A stretch of 64,000 nt of DNA from Urophycis tenuis (GCA_036785325.1 JAXIVH010000136.1:328501-392500); one strand, 5' to 3'. Shown: positions 1-11,110, counted from the first letter of the stretch. The notes: generated by a model from the letters alone, not told the origin. Program-made: numbers and translations.

Positions 1-370
1 ATAACTTAAAAGATTAAAAGATTATTTTTAAAAATGTTATAAGGTTAATTTAGTGCAGAAGAAATAACTAAATAAAATACCTGTAATAAGTTCCAGTGGT
101 TAAACTATTATTTTAAAATGTTATTAAGATAATTTTGTGCGGAAGAAATAACTTAAAAGATTAAAAGATTATTTTTAAAAATGTTATAAGGTTAATTTAG
201 TGCAGAAGAAATAACTAAATAAAATACCTGTAATAAGTTCCAGTGGTTAAAATATTATTTTAAAATGTAATTAAGATAATTTTGTGCGGAAGAAATAACT
301 TAAAAGAGTAAAAGATTATTTTTAAAAATGTTATAAGGTTAATTTAGTGCAGAAGAAATAACTAAATAAA
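1..370. repeat. AT-rich tandem repeat, about 147-bp period
   Basis: The segment starting ATAACTTAAAAGA recurs near 1, 148 and 295 with few substitutions, giving about 2.5 copies. It has no coding content and lies directly upstream of the promoter at 410-540. The array probably continues beyond the left edge. Confidence 0.9.
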
Positions 371-409
371 ATAAAAAAGTAACTTGAAAGATCACAATTG
401 GTCAGAGTT

Positions 410-540
410 AGAGCCAATCACAGGTTAGCCAACCCCCCACTCAAGCCAATCACAGGTAAGCCAACCCCCCACTCCAGCCAATCACAGGTTAGCCACCCCC
501 CCCAGTCAGCACGATAGTCCCCTTGTTTGAGCATATAAGG
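410..540 (+). promoter_or_regulatory. Promoter with three CCAAT-box repeats and a TATA-like box
   Basis: A 32-bp unit containing AGCCAATCACAGG repeats three times, placing CCAAT boxes at 414-418, 446-450 and 478-482. A TATA-like element (GCATATAAGG) follows at 531-540. The ATG of the recombinase/SET gene is at 1005, so the start site is probably near 560-570 with a long 5' leader. CCAAT boxes are classical NF-Y sites; binding here is inferred. Confidence 0.6.
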
Positions 541-604
541 TGAGACCTTTAGAGGTCCCAGTTACTCTTCTTTTTGTACTCTTGTACTCTAGTAGGGTTC
601 CTGT

Positions 605-860
605 CTTCATTGAAGATTTCTCCAGCGATTTGGACTACTGTCTTCACTGAAGATTGCTCCAGCGATTTGGACTACTGCCTTCATTGAAGATTCCTCCAGC
701 GATTTGGACTACTGTCTTCACTGAAGATTGCTCCAGCGATTTGGACTACTGCCTTCATTGAAGATTCCTCCAGCGATTTGGACTACTGTCTTCACTGAAG
801 ATTGCTCCAGCGATTTGGACTACTGTCTTCATTGAAGATATCTCCAGCGATTTGGACTAC
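605..860 (+). repeat. 37-bp tandem repeat in the 5' leader, about 7 copies
   Basis: A unit containing TCCAGCGATTTGGACTACTG repeats head to tail with a 37-bp period. Variants alternate between TTCATTGAAG and TTCACTGAAG. It lies between the TATA-like box and the ATG at 1005, so it is probably transcribed as 5' UTR. Confidence 0.85.
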
Positions 861-1004
861 TTTTTCATTTTACATTCATTTCATTCCTTTTTACATTTAA
901 TTCATTTTACATTAATTTAATTCCATTTCACATTTCATTTATTTTACATTCATTTTATTCCATTTTACATTTCATTCAGTTCACACCTTTTTGATTCCTG
1001 AAGA

Positions 1005-4000
1005 ATGGCTTCCAAGGGGTAAGTTCTGCTTTGTTCTTTGTCTGTTTTGCTGGCTAGTACATGTGCTAATATGCCTTTGGCCTAATTTTTGGTTTATTTT
1101 TTGGCTTTTTGTTACAGTTCTCTGTATATCTTTTTTTTCTTTTCTTTCTTCTTGGCACGGGTTGTAGCCCAATGACTATTTGTTCCTCAGTCTCACCCTC
1201 ATCTTGTTGTCTCTACCCATTTCTTTCTTTTTCTGGTTGCCCTTTTTTGTTTCAAGGCTTCTCTGTGTCTTTGTTTGGAGCTCCTAATCCTAACCCTAAC
1301 CCTTTTCTTGAGCTCTTTCGCTCTCCCATATTAAGTTAATTAAACGTCTGTCTTTTTCTATCCCAAGTGAAATCTACAGGCACTATCTGCTGTGCCCCTT
1401 CTGCCACAAAACCCAGCCGACCCTGTCAGTGCATCTGCGCAGGGTCTGCATGAAGCAAGGGCCAGAAGATGTCATTGCCGAAGTGGTGGACAAAGCCAAG
1501 AAGGAAGCCCATGATGTTCTGGTAAATTGCAGGGTGTTTAGCTACCCCCTCCTTCGCCAGATTTTTGATGACGCCAATTCACTTGGCAGGTTGGTGGAAG
1601 GTCTTTTCAATCTGTGTTTTTTTTTAAACATCACCTTTTGTTTACTCTGTCTGACATTTATTAACATGAAATCTAAATTGTTTTTTTTTTTGTTTGTTTA
1701 TTGAAAGGTTGCTTGAGGAGCTACAGCGTCGCCACATGGTTGTGACCGACATCCCCCCACAACTGCCTAATGCCAACACATGGCCTTCCACCATCACCCC
1801 AGCTACACAGCCATCCGGCGCTGCAGCTCCTGAGACTGGCGAGAGTGAGCAGGCTGAATCTGTGAGCAGCGGCGAGTTCTTTCAGTGGTGAGAATCTCAG
1901 TTTTACAGCGTCACTGATGATGGTTGTTTTTGATTGTGAGTCACATGAATCAAAAATATGCACTATTATAACAACAACAATTTTTCCACATTGCAGTGAC
2001 CAGGAGGTGCAGTGGAAGAACCAGTCCAGGAAGCTCATGGCAGAGAAGGGCCTTTACAAAAGACATTCTCTGGACTATCCGTTGCTGAAGGACTTTGGCA
2101 CGTACCTGGAAAAAGACCTTAACAACGAGAATTTTAAACAGGAGGTGAGTAAAAAATATTTTATTTATTTGAATGGTGGGGAAGGAAGGTCGGAGGACAG
2201 AATTGGAGTTACTGTTCTTTATAAACTGTTTAGTATAAAAAACAAGTTAAAACTAGGTCAAACTTAAAACTAGGTCAAAAAGGTTAAAACTAGGTCAAGG
2301 TCTGAATAGATTCATTAGCATGGGTGATCATCAGCATGCTAATGAATCTATTCAGAGGTGAATGACTCATAACTGGCACACAGTAAAGGTGGAGGAAGAG
2401 GAGGAAGAGGAAGGCTGAGGACATAATGTGATTAATTTGTGTGTTGAAGGTAGTTCCATGCCTTTGGTGCAATCAGAACAGTAAATTCTGTCACAGCCTC
2501 CTTAGTTGGGGAGATGTCACCTCATTTACTGTAAAACTTAGCTTGAGTAAGTGACGTGAGATTTTTACCTATTTTTCTTTTTTAGGTTGAAAATGTTGCA
2601 AGGTTCCTGTATTACATGGACCCCCAGAAACCATCCCTCGAGGTTGTCCGGAACAGGACAAAAGCCAGACAGTTAATCCGTGAGCTGTCTGAGGCTAAAC
2701 TTAAAAAACAGACCCAACTCAACTATCTCAAGAGCCTGAAAAGGTTGGTAGCATTTGGAGTTTTTTTTTTTTTTTCATATCATGTCAACACTTGTGTAGA
2801 CAAGAACTTAATTGGGCTTAAATACATGTACATACTTAAATACTTGTACTTCCTCTGACAGATTCCTGGTGTACCACACCGTCAGCACCAACCTGAGGCA
2901 TGACGATCGCACACTACATGAGGACTGCAAGGATTTTATTGACTACATTGGATCTCTTCAGAAAAGCTGCTCCAAGCAAGTGAGCAAGGAGATCACCCAA
3001 ACGAGGTAAGTGTCATTGTTTGCACCCATTTAACCGGATTAAACTACAGATATGTGAGCAATGTGGCACATTGTAGTATGAACACATAACCCTGTGTTCA
3101 TATTTTGCATCTTTTTTTTTCATAGGCATGACAGGTTGCTCGAACGGAACCCACGGACACCACATGACTGTTTGGCTGTGCTGAGGGCTGCAAAGGAGGA
3201 CTTCTGTGCAGTCATCGGAAAGGTCTGGCCAGAAGACAGTGCCCTGGAGTTGACGGAGTGCGGCTTCGTTGTCTACTATCTCGAGGCAGTGGTGATCTTG
3301 AGGCACCTCCAGCGGCCAGGCGTGGTGGAGCACATGACTGTGAGTATTATTGTACTCTGTTAGTAAATTTCGGCAATTTTTGCAATTACCCTCATGCATT
3401 AATGTAATATCCTTGTTTTGTGCAGGTGCGGGAGTGGAGTGCCAGGAAGATAAATGAGTCAGGCCATGCAATTATTGGAGTGAAGACTGCTGCTCAACAA
3501 GTGGCCACGTTTGCCCTTTCACGGGAGGAGGAGTTGGTAAGTTCATCAATTTTCGTGTCAGAACCCGTCAGAACCTGTTCAACAGCAATAGAACATGTAT
3601 CTTTATTCCTATTTTTCCTCTGCCAACAGTGGTTTGACATTTACTACACCCGGGTGCGGCCACAACTCCTGAACTCCAAGAGGTGCAAGAGGGATGACGG
3701 GGAGGGTGAGGAACGATTCTTCATCTCCACCACGGGGAGGCCGATCTATAATGCCTCCAATGACCTGAACCGGCTGCACGCAAAGTAAGCTAACTATCAT
3801 GATTAATTTCCCCTCCAATATGTACTTCTATTAATAGCTGTCTCAAGTGAGATGTCATATTAATGTACTGTTTAAACTTGCATTTCAGATACAACATCGA
3901 GCCAGTTACCAGCCAGTTGGCACGGCGAGTCTTTGAGACGGCCACCAAGACTATGACTGATGCAGAAAAGTCCCTGGTGGCTGACTACCTCACGCATTCA

Positions 4001-4039
4001 ACTGCAACGGCGGAAAAACATTACCGCATGAAGCAGTAA
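1005..4039 (+). CDS. Crypton-like tyrosine recombinase with N-terminal zinc finger (spliced)
   Basis: Ten exons join in frame across GT/AG introns: 1005-1018, 1380-1589, 1708-1887, 1997-2144, 2586-2743, 2862-3005, 3126-3339, 3426-3536, 3630-3784 and 3889-4039. Joining exons 1 and 2 gives MASKGHYLLCPFC, the start of a C-x2-C...H...C finger ending LRRVC. The middle is helical and basic. The C-terminal part (exons 8-10) resembles the catalytic domain of Crypton and phage-type tyrosine recombinases: ALSREEELWFDIYYTRVRP, then SQLARRVF, and the terminal HSTATAEKHYRM with the expected His and nucleophilic Tyr. Such enzymes cut and rejoin DNA through a 3'-phosphotyrosine link. The frame ends at TAA 4037-4039, but the same frame stays open beyond it and is spliced on to a SET domain. 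Either this is a gene with one nonsense mutation or two products are made. Family assignment is by motif, not by search. Confidence 0.75.
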
Positions 4040-5311
4040 TGCAATATTGTGAGGGCCAGTCAGCTGCTGGCTATGCTGGCTGGTGGCTCAAGGTAAGCAT
4101 GTTTTATATTTGTCAACACAATTAAGACAATCAACAATTTGTAAACATAATCAAACCCACAATATATTATATATACATATATTCTTATAATATTCTTATT
4201 TTTTTATTTAGTGCTGAGTGCAGTGCAGATGAGGGTTCCAGTCGTGGTGCCCGTTGTGCTGCACGGGATGCTGCCCGCCAGCATGGATCAAATCTGCAGA
4301 TGGACGTCCAGGCGGCATACGACAAACTCTTGGAAACGCACCCGGTAACTCTGGATGCGGAGGCGCCGGATAAGACCGCACGCTCAGAGACATCACCCGA
4401 GTTCCATCGGAAGCTGTACGAGCGTTGGCTGAAGGCACAGATGAGACTGCGCATCAAGCATGTTCTCTGTGAGTATTTTTTTTTTTTTACAATATTTAAT
4501 AACATTTTTACAAAGTAACAATGCCATGTACATTATTCAAAGTTGTCAGCGATAGTCTTCTTAACTAACCAAACCTTTTCATTTCTTCTTGACAGCACAC
4601 TTCTGCCGACGTCTCCCTTCAGAGCACCGGGTCAGCTCCTGGATCGAAAAGCAGGGCTGGAAAAGCAACATCCCAGCCGCTGCCCGAATCATCAAGGACT
4701 GGAAGCCCTCAGGATCTGTGTCCATGGCCATGGACTCCAAACACATCCAGCGCCTCACCAAAACACAGAAGTGGAAAGGACTTCTTGTGACTGAATTTGA
4801 AGGGAAGGGCAATGGCGTCATTGCGACTCGGAGATTTCAGGCTGGTGAGGTGGTCTGTGACTACCATGGGCAGATTGTTAAAGCCAAAGAGGGCAAACAA
4901 ACCCACGAGAGCACCAGTGAGGAGGAGACTGGATATATGTTTTTCTTCACTAACAACAAAGGGCAGCAGATGTGCATCGATGCTCATTCGGCTTGTGAGT
5001 GCCACTCTGGAACACAGACTTTTGGGCGGTTGATCAACCACTCAAAGAAACAATTCAACTTAAAGCCCAGGCTTTATACTGTGGACAGAGATGGGGAGGA
5101 AACTCAAGTCATCCTTTTCTTAGCAAGCAGGACCATTGATGTTAATGAAGAACTGTTATTCCGTTACGGAGTGGGGAAGTGGTCTTTTAGAGGAGAGGGC
5201 TTAAACCTCTATAAACCTCTCCTCCTATATACAGGGAGGGGAAGGTTACAGGGAGGGGGTGGCTACTCAGTTTGGGAGCCATCAGCACTAATGGTGAAAC
5301 TCCCAGCTTGA
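4040..5311 (+). CDS. KMT5A-like SET-domain methyltransferase region, same transcript
   Basis: The frame after TAA 4037-4039 runs to a donor at 4093. It continues through exon 11 (4212-4468) and the final exon (4596-5311, TGA), with matching splice phases. Exon 11 is charged and lacks a recognised fold. The final exon holds a SET domain with the KMT5A (SETD8) order of motifs: GNGVIATRRF, DYHGQIV, GYMFFF, CIDAH, GRLINHS and EELLFRYG. The NHS and ELLFxYG cofactor and lysine-channel motifs are intact. KMT5A monomethylates histone H4 Lys20; the substrate here is unknown. The last 40 or so residues are low-complexity and unlike KMT5A. Lacking its own obvious promoter or ATG context, this part probably depends on the upstream recombinase transcript. 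Confidence 0.75.
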
Positions 5312-6096
5312 GTAAGTGACAAATAGTGAAATATATTGTTGCATATTTGTAATTGCACTTAGTCATTTGTTGAGTAATGTTATTTGACTTGTAATGTGTA
5401 ATGCGTTTGATCAAAACAAATTAAACATAAAATCACATCTGAAAAAGGTGACTGGCCCCTCTTATTTATATAGAAGGCTAACCCTAATTTCAAATATTAT
5501 GTTTGGCTTACTACCCCCCGCCTGCAGCACACATTGAGTCATACCCTTCCCTAAGTTTGAGCAGTCACACAATGTGTGGCTTTAGTGATAATAGAGTCTT
5601 TAAGTGTACTCCTTTCAATTATAGTTAATTAGTTATAGTTAGTTCCAAATATCCACATGAAAACACATATATGTAGACTCTACAAAGATCATAAATCTGC
5701 ACTGATTTGTAAAACCTTTTCTCACTAGAACTACCAGAGCGGTGCCATTTGGCACCTCTAACCATTTCTACCTTCGAAGCCCAAGCTGGTGCCAAATGGC
5801 GGGTGTGAACAGCCCAGTGTGTCACCATTGTTCTGTAAATAAGGCCATTACTCTCTACTCAGCGGGGGGGACACTAACAGACCTCAGTCACCTGAGGAAG
5901 TACACACAGTATGGGAAGACACAAAGCAGGTGGCTTTTTGAATATATTATTTCTTCTGTGCACTTTATTATTGTTATTATTATTATTATGATTATTATCT
6001 TATGTGTATGTATGCCTGCATGTATGTATATGTATATGCGTATGGACAGATATGACATATCGATATATAGATAAAGATATATGGATATGGATATGC
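5312..6096. other. Non-coding stretch, no gene seen
   Basis: AT-rich sequence downstream of the SET exon. A small inverted pair (GCCATTTGGCACC near 5743 and GGTGCCAAATGGC near 5790) may be the remnant of a short DNA element. No convincing ORF was found. Confidence 0.5.
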
Positions 6097-6730
6097 AGAT
6101 ATATATTATATGTATGTATGGTCTTGTGTGTGTGTGTGTGTGTATATATATGAAATGGAAGGAGTATACATTAAATTTCTATGAGGGGCCATTCAAGGCA
6201 TTCATTCTGACCCTCCCACATACATATATTCTTACTCTCACATACAAATATTCAGAGCAGCACATTCCAATCTAATGGCTGCATTTACATAAACAAAGGT
6301 GGGTAGTTGTAGCCTGATGAGATGCAAGTTACCACAGTGGTGCTTTTTGGCTCTCCTCTGGGCTTTCTAGTAGGCTAAGCAAAAGCTGGGTTTTCTACAT
6401 ATATTTATGTCTGAAGAGTATATATGCATGTGAGAGTGAGTATGTCTCTATATGAGAGCTAAAGTATGTATGAAACGGAAGAAGTATACATGAAATTTAT
6501 ATGAGGGGCCGTTCAAAACATTCATTCTGACCCTCCCACATACATATATTCTTCTCTCACATACATACATTCTCACTCACATACAAATAATCTCACTCTC
6601 ACATACATACATTCTTCTCCCACATACATATATTCTTCTCTCACATACATACATTCTCACTCTCACATAAAAATATTCTCACTCTCACATACATATATTC
6701 TTCTCTCACATACATATATTCTTCTTCTTC
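6097..6730. repeat. Microsatellite cluster (TG, ATATGT, CACATACATA)
   Basis: Diverged runs of TGTG, TATG and a CTCACATACATACATTCT-like unit. One 50-bp segment (AAATTTCTATGAGGGGCC) is repeated near 6172 and 6495, suggesting local duplication. Confidence 0.8.
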
Positions 6731-6737
6731 TTGTTGG

Positions 6738-7970
6738 GAATAAGGGGACTGCACAGCAAGAAAGCCATCAAGAACACCACTGATGCTGCTGAGAAGGCAT
6801 CAAGATGGCTGTGGATCATGAGGGGTGATCCGTGGGCCACACAAGCTACCTAGACACAAGCCGGGGTCTGATCACCCCCGGCTGGGTCGCCTGGGCAAGG
6901 GTGTCTGATGTTGAGAGACCCGAAACACCCGATGACCTCAGGTTACATCACTGATGATGTGTCTAGGTTGCACCAGAGGGTGTATATTAAACCAGTTAAT
7001 TCTGCCAGAGCCAGTGACCTCCGGGAAAGACCGGATGACTACCACGAATAGGGTGGTGGCAGCTGGAGAGGCAGCAGACAGCTGGAGAGACAGCAACCGG
7101 GGCAGGGAGGGCTAGCACCCCAAACTGAAGCTCCCGTGAGGGAGCACCCACAATAAGCTACGGAAAACCCTGAAGAGTTATACCCCTGGGGGTGCCCGAG
7201 AGGGGGGGAGGATGAGCACCCCAACAGGACGGACGTACAGGTTTTGACCCAAGCTAAAGGAATTACGACTATGAGTGCAGTTTGCTTATGTGGTAAAGTC
7301 TGCAAAAACCCGCGTGGTCTTAAGATCCACCAGACCAAGATGAAATGCTTGACTGGGAGGCAAGTGGTGCAACGCACAGGACCAGTGCCTGATGAGACGC
7401 AGGAGGAGCCCGGCCCGGAGTCACCCCGCAGTGCCCAGACCCTCCACGCCCCACAAGCCCTACCCCAAGTCATGCAGTCAGAACACCGTCGGGTTAAGTG
7501 GCCTTCGGCCAACATGGTGAAGGAGTGGTGCCAGTTCGATGTGGATGTTGATCAGATTCTCGAAGCCACAGCCAGAGAAGATGCTGACCAGAAGTTGCGC
7601 ACAATGAGTGCAATGATTGTCAGCATCGCCGCCGAAAGGTTTGGCACCAAGGAGCACCACCCGATCAGCGGTGCAGGGGAGCCAAACCGACGCCAGCTGC
7701 GGCAAGAGCTTAGACTGCTAGGACAGCAGTACAAGCAGGCAAGAGCGGAAGAGAAGGTAGGTATAGCAGAGCTCCGCAACATCGTAAGGAGGAATCTCAC
7801 CACACTCCGTCGTGCTGAATGGCACAGGAAGAGGGGGAAGGAGAGAGCCAGGAAGCGTGCCGCCTCCATTTCAGGCCCTTTCAACTTCACCAAGAAGATC
7901 CTTGGGCAGAAGCGAGGTGGACAATTGGCCTGCTCTCAAGAAGAGGTTGACAAGTACCTCAGGGCACCCT
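6738..7970 (+). pseudogene. Non-LTR retrotransposon 5' fragment with N-terminal zinc finger
   Basis: A GC-rich leader (6738-7270) is followed by an ORF from ATG 7271. It encodes CLCGKVCKNPRGLKIHQTKM, a Cys/His finger of the kind seen at the N terminus of some fish non-LTR retrotransposon polyproteins. A basic, Arg-rich stretch with EWHRKRGKERARKRAA follows. The frame then runs straight into CCCTAA-type repeats at about 7970, so the reverse transcriptase is missing. The LINE tail at 23488 has a C-terminal style consistent with the same kind of element. Clade not assigned. Confidence 0.55.
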
Positions 7971-8378
7971 ACACCCTGACCCTAACCCCAACCCCAACCC
8001 CAACCCCAACCCCTAACCCTAACCCCTAACCCTAACCCCTAACCCCTAAGCCTAACCCCTAACCCTAACACCCTTAACCCTAACCTAACCCTCACCCCTA
8101 ACCCTAAACCCTAACCCCTAACCCTAACCTAACCCCTAACCCTAACCTTAACCCAACCCTAACCCTAACCCCTAACCCTAACCTAACCCCTAACCCTAAC
8201 CTTAACACAACCCTAACCCCAACCCTAACCCCTAACCTAAACCCTAACCTTAAGTCCTAACCGTAACCCCTAACCCTAACCTTAACCTAACCCCTAACCT
8301 AACCCCTAAACCTAATCCTAACCCTTACCTAACCCTTAACCCTAACCCTCTAACCCTAACCCTTACCCCCTAACCCTA
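7971..8378. repeat. Interstitial telomere-like repeats (degenerate CCCTAA)
   Basis: About 400 bp of CCCTAA and CCCCTAA variants with frequent extra C residues. The vertebrate telomere repeat is TTAGGG. The tract separates a truncated LINE from the Penelope-like repeat starting at 8379. Confidence 0.9.
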
Positions 8379-9000
8379 TTAAAAACATTTAAAATGGTGG
8401 GGTAGAATAAATAAAGAAATAAATAATAACAATTGATTTATATCTAAAATAAATTAAAAATGGGTCATACATTGGTTTACTAAATTACAGTATTAAAAAC
8501 AGGGTTAAAAACATTATTATACAGAATTTTAATTTTATTTTATTAAATTCATGTAAATTCATATAAATTCATGTACGTTCATTTAATTTCTTAATAATTT
8601 AAGTGATTGGGATGTTAGGGTTCTGCAAAATAAGTAGGAGTTAAAATTACATTTGACGAAAAAAAAAAGACGAACGGAGCGTATAAAAGGGCAAACGCCT
8701 ACAGAGAGCTCATTCTTTCTCTGACGCTCAAAGAGACATCGCTCTCAAGCCAACTTACCTTCATGTTTTTTAGTGTGTCTTTGGCCTGAAGAAGACCCAG
8801 AAAGGGTCGAAACGTCGCCCAGACACACTCTCCCGTAGTTTTTTATAGGATTTTTTCTTTTTATTATTTTTTTTATAACTAATTCATTTTTTATTTAGTT
8901 TTTAAAAAACACTTTTAGTTCATATCTTAATTATTTTAATATTTAAAAATACTTACCCATACCTAAATACTTACCATACTTACCCATACCATACTTACTA
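8379..9000 (+). mobile_element. Penelope-like terminal repeat, copy A
   Basis: The sequence starting ATTAAAAACATTTAAAATGG recurs at 9029 with high identity over some 500 bp. It includes a TATA-like GTATAAAAGG near 8680 and a hammerhead-like motif at 8773-8828. Penelope-like elements often occur as tandem, partly truncated copies that create pseudo-LTRs. Assignment rests on this arrangement and the ribozyme-like motif. Confidence 0.5.
8773..8828 (+). ncRNA. Hammerhead-like ribozyme motif, copy A
   Basis: In order: GUGUCU..GGC (stem I, 5' strand), CUGAAGA core, a GACCC/GGGUC stem II, then GAAA, ACGU and C, and GCC.AGACAC pairing back to stem I. This matches the type I hammerhead order. Stem III is reduced to the self-complementary ACGU, which could pair between two RNA copies. 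One A between the core and stem II departs from the consensus. Hammerheads are known in Penelope-like retroelements. Confidence 0.55.
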
Positions 9001-9028
9001 ACCCTTACCCCCTAACCCTAACCCTAAC
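9001..9028. repeat. Short CCCTAA telomere-like tract
   Basis: CCCTAACCCTAACCCTAAC lies immediately before copy B, just as a longer tract lies immediately before copy A. Confidence 0.8.
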
Positions 9029-9380
9029 TATTAAAAACATTTAAAATGGTGGGGTAGAATAAATAAATAAATCATAACAATTGATTTATGTCTAAAATAA
9101 ATTCAAAATGGGTCATACATTGGTTTACTAAATTACATTATTAAAAACAGGGTTAAAAACATTATTATACAGAATTTTAATTTTATTTTATTAAATTCAT
9201 GAAAATTCATATAAATTCATGCACTTCATTTAATTTCTTAATAATTTAGGTGATTGGGATGTTAGAGGACTGCAACATAAGAAGGAGTTAAAATTACATT
9301 TGGCGAACAAAAAAGACGACTGGAGCGTATAAAAGGGCAAACGCCTACAGAGAGCTCATTCTTGCTCTGACGCTCAAAGA

Positions 9381-10346
9381 GGTAACATACCTCTACATCA
9401 TCTCTACAATACCTCAACCAGCCGCTCCCAACGTCTCGGAAGCGCCAGCACCACCAGATAATGGATTTGTATACCACACCACACACCCCAGACTGTTTTC
9501 TAGCCATTTTCATCTATGTCTGTTCATCTCATTGATAACCACTGTCCATCTGTCATCTTTCATTGCATGCACCAGGCTGCTACGGATGGTCTACCAGCCT
9601 GCGGTGGCCAGTGTCACCTTCTTCACTGCCGTGTGCTGGGGAGGAAGCATTGGGAGCGGTGGTGCCAGGAAGCTGTACAAGCCGGGGAGGACGGCGAGCT
9701 CTGCAGTGGGGATGAAGCCGGACTGTGTGGAGGCGGCGACAGTGAGGAGGACGAGGGGAAAGCTGCTGGTGACCCGGAACTACCCTCTCAGCCTCACTAT
9801 GCCGAACTGAAGCAACTGAAGCAACTCAGGAACACGTTCAGCCACATGCTCACTCAGCCAAGTGCCTCAAGTGCTTGGGCGCTCCCTCATCCCACCAACC
9901 ATCAGGCTCAGGAAGCTCCAACACCACCAGACAAAAGACAAACGGAATGGACTGAACTCACATTCACATACACCACACCACACACCGTGGACTGTGTCCT
10001 AGCCGTTGTTATTCCAGGTCTATTCATATGTTGTACCTGGAATACCTGTATAAATTTGCACATCTTGCACCTTGCACTTTCCGCATATTTGCACTATCTA
10101 TCTACTTTGCATTTTGCACCATAAACAGCTATCAAGGACACTAGTATGCATACAGGTTCTCACTCGTCACCGACCTGATTTAAGAGCTCGTATTTAATCT
10201 AATTTATTGTTTATTGTGTATTGACTTAGCCAGGCTCTTACTGCACATCTATCCCCTGTACTGCTGGTCACTGTGAATTTCTTAGTGAATTTCTCTTTTT
10301 TCTAAGGGGGATTAATAAAGGAATATCTTATCTTATCTTATCTTAA
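9381..10346 (+). mobile_element. LINE 3' fragment with (TCTTA)n tail
   Basis: The fragment ends with AATAAAGGAATA and several TCTTA units, a typical fish LINE tail. A 92-codon ORF (9532-9810) includes VYQPAVASVTFF and AVCWGG, which resemble the region C-terminal to the reverse transcriptase in L2/Rex-type LINEs. It is absent from copy A, so it is a later insertion. It is 5' truncated and not functional. Confidence 0.6.
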
Positions 10347-10382
10347 CATCGCTCTCAAGCCAGCTGACCTTCATGTTTTTTA

Positions 10383-10436
10383 GTGTCTTTGGCCTGAAGA
10401 AGACCCGGAAAGGGTCGAAACGTCGCCCAGACACAC
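10383..10436 (+). ncRNA. Hammerhead-like ribozyme motif, copy B
   Basis: Same layout as at 8773: stem I GUGUCU..GGC/GCC.AGACAC, CUGAAGA, GACCC-GGAAA-GGGUC, GAAA, ACGU, C. The stem II loop differs by one base from copy A (GGAAA instead of AGAAA) while the stem is unchanged. Confidence 0.55.
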
Positions 10437-10455
10437 TCTCCCTTAGCCTTTTATA

Positions 10456-10494
<39 letters not shown>

Positions 10495-10673
10495 CTAATT
10501 CATTTTTTATTTAGTTTTTTTTTAAAAACTTTTATTTAATAGAAAATAACCTAAATACTTACCCTACAAAAAACCTAAATACTTACCTTACAAAAAATAC
10601 TTACCAACCTAAATACTTACCTTACAAAAAATACTTACCCATACCTAAAAACTTACCTTACTTACCCAAAGCC

Positions 10674-10757
10674 ATGGGTGAGTTCTCCAACGACGGCTGG
10701 ACTCTCGTCCAACGCGGCGGCCGCCGCAGACGGGAGCGCCAGCCCTTTCAGGAGTAC
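10674..10757 (+). pseudogene. Start of a truncated ORF after the Penelope-like repeat
   Basis: ATG 10674 opens MGEFSNDGWTLVQRGG followed by an Arg-rich run, then the sequence passes into repeat X at about 10757. Its position just after the terminal repeat suggests it was the N terminus of that element's ORF. No function can be assigned. Confidence 0.4.
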
Positions 10758-11110
10758 GGGATTTTTGGATTAGGGTTTCCAAAACTGTGGTCCAAGAATT
10801 TATATCTGGAATCTCTACTGGTAGACTTGGTATTTGGAATGGAGACTTGGTATTTGGTATTTGGGATGACTAGGGTTGAGACTTGGTATTCAGAATGTAG
10901 ACATGGTATTGGGAATAGACACTTGATATTGGGTTTGGTTAGGTTAGGTAGATTTTTTGGGCTGAATCGGATGACACTCTTGCCAGGAGTTGCACCTGGA
11001 ATTTCCACCCCAAGGGTTGGCTGTGTTACTGTTACTCCACAACAGTTGTGTGAAAACAGCACCACTAAATCTGAAATAAATTTAAAATTGATATTGAACA
11101 TACTGAAAAA
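10757..11110 (-). repeat. Dispersed repeat X, left copy, first part
   Basis: This matches, as reverse complement, the outer half of 27269-28172. Shared landmarks are TTTGGATTAGGGTTTCC, the ACTTGGTATTTGG series and ACTGTTACTCCACAAC. It is cut at 11110 by an L1 and resumes at 23186. The strand is set arbitrarily by the 27269-28172 copy. Confidence 0.85.

Larger units (their letters stand above)
9029..10670 (+). mobile_element. Penelope-like terminal repeat, copy B, interrupted
   Basis: Same repeat as 8379-9000, split between GCTCAAAGAG (ending about 9381) and ACATCGCTCTC (from about 10346) by a LINE tail. The 3' part carries a second hammerhead-like motif and a poly-T run, then short AATACTTACC-type repeats. 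Confidence 0.5.

Noticed and set aside
7971..8378. A true chromosome end
   Set aside because: Repeats are degenerate, short and flanked by other sequence on both sides; interstitial.
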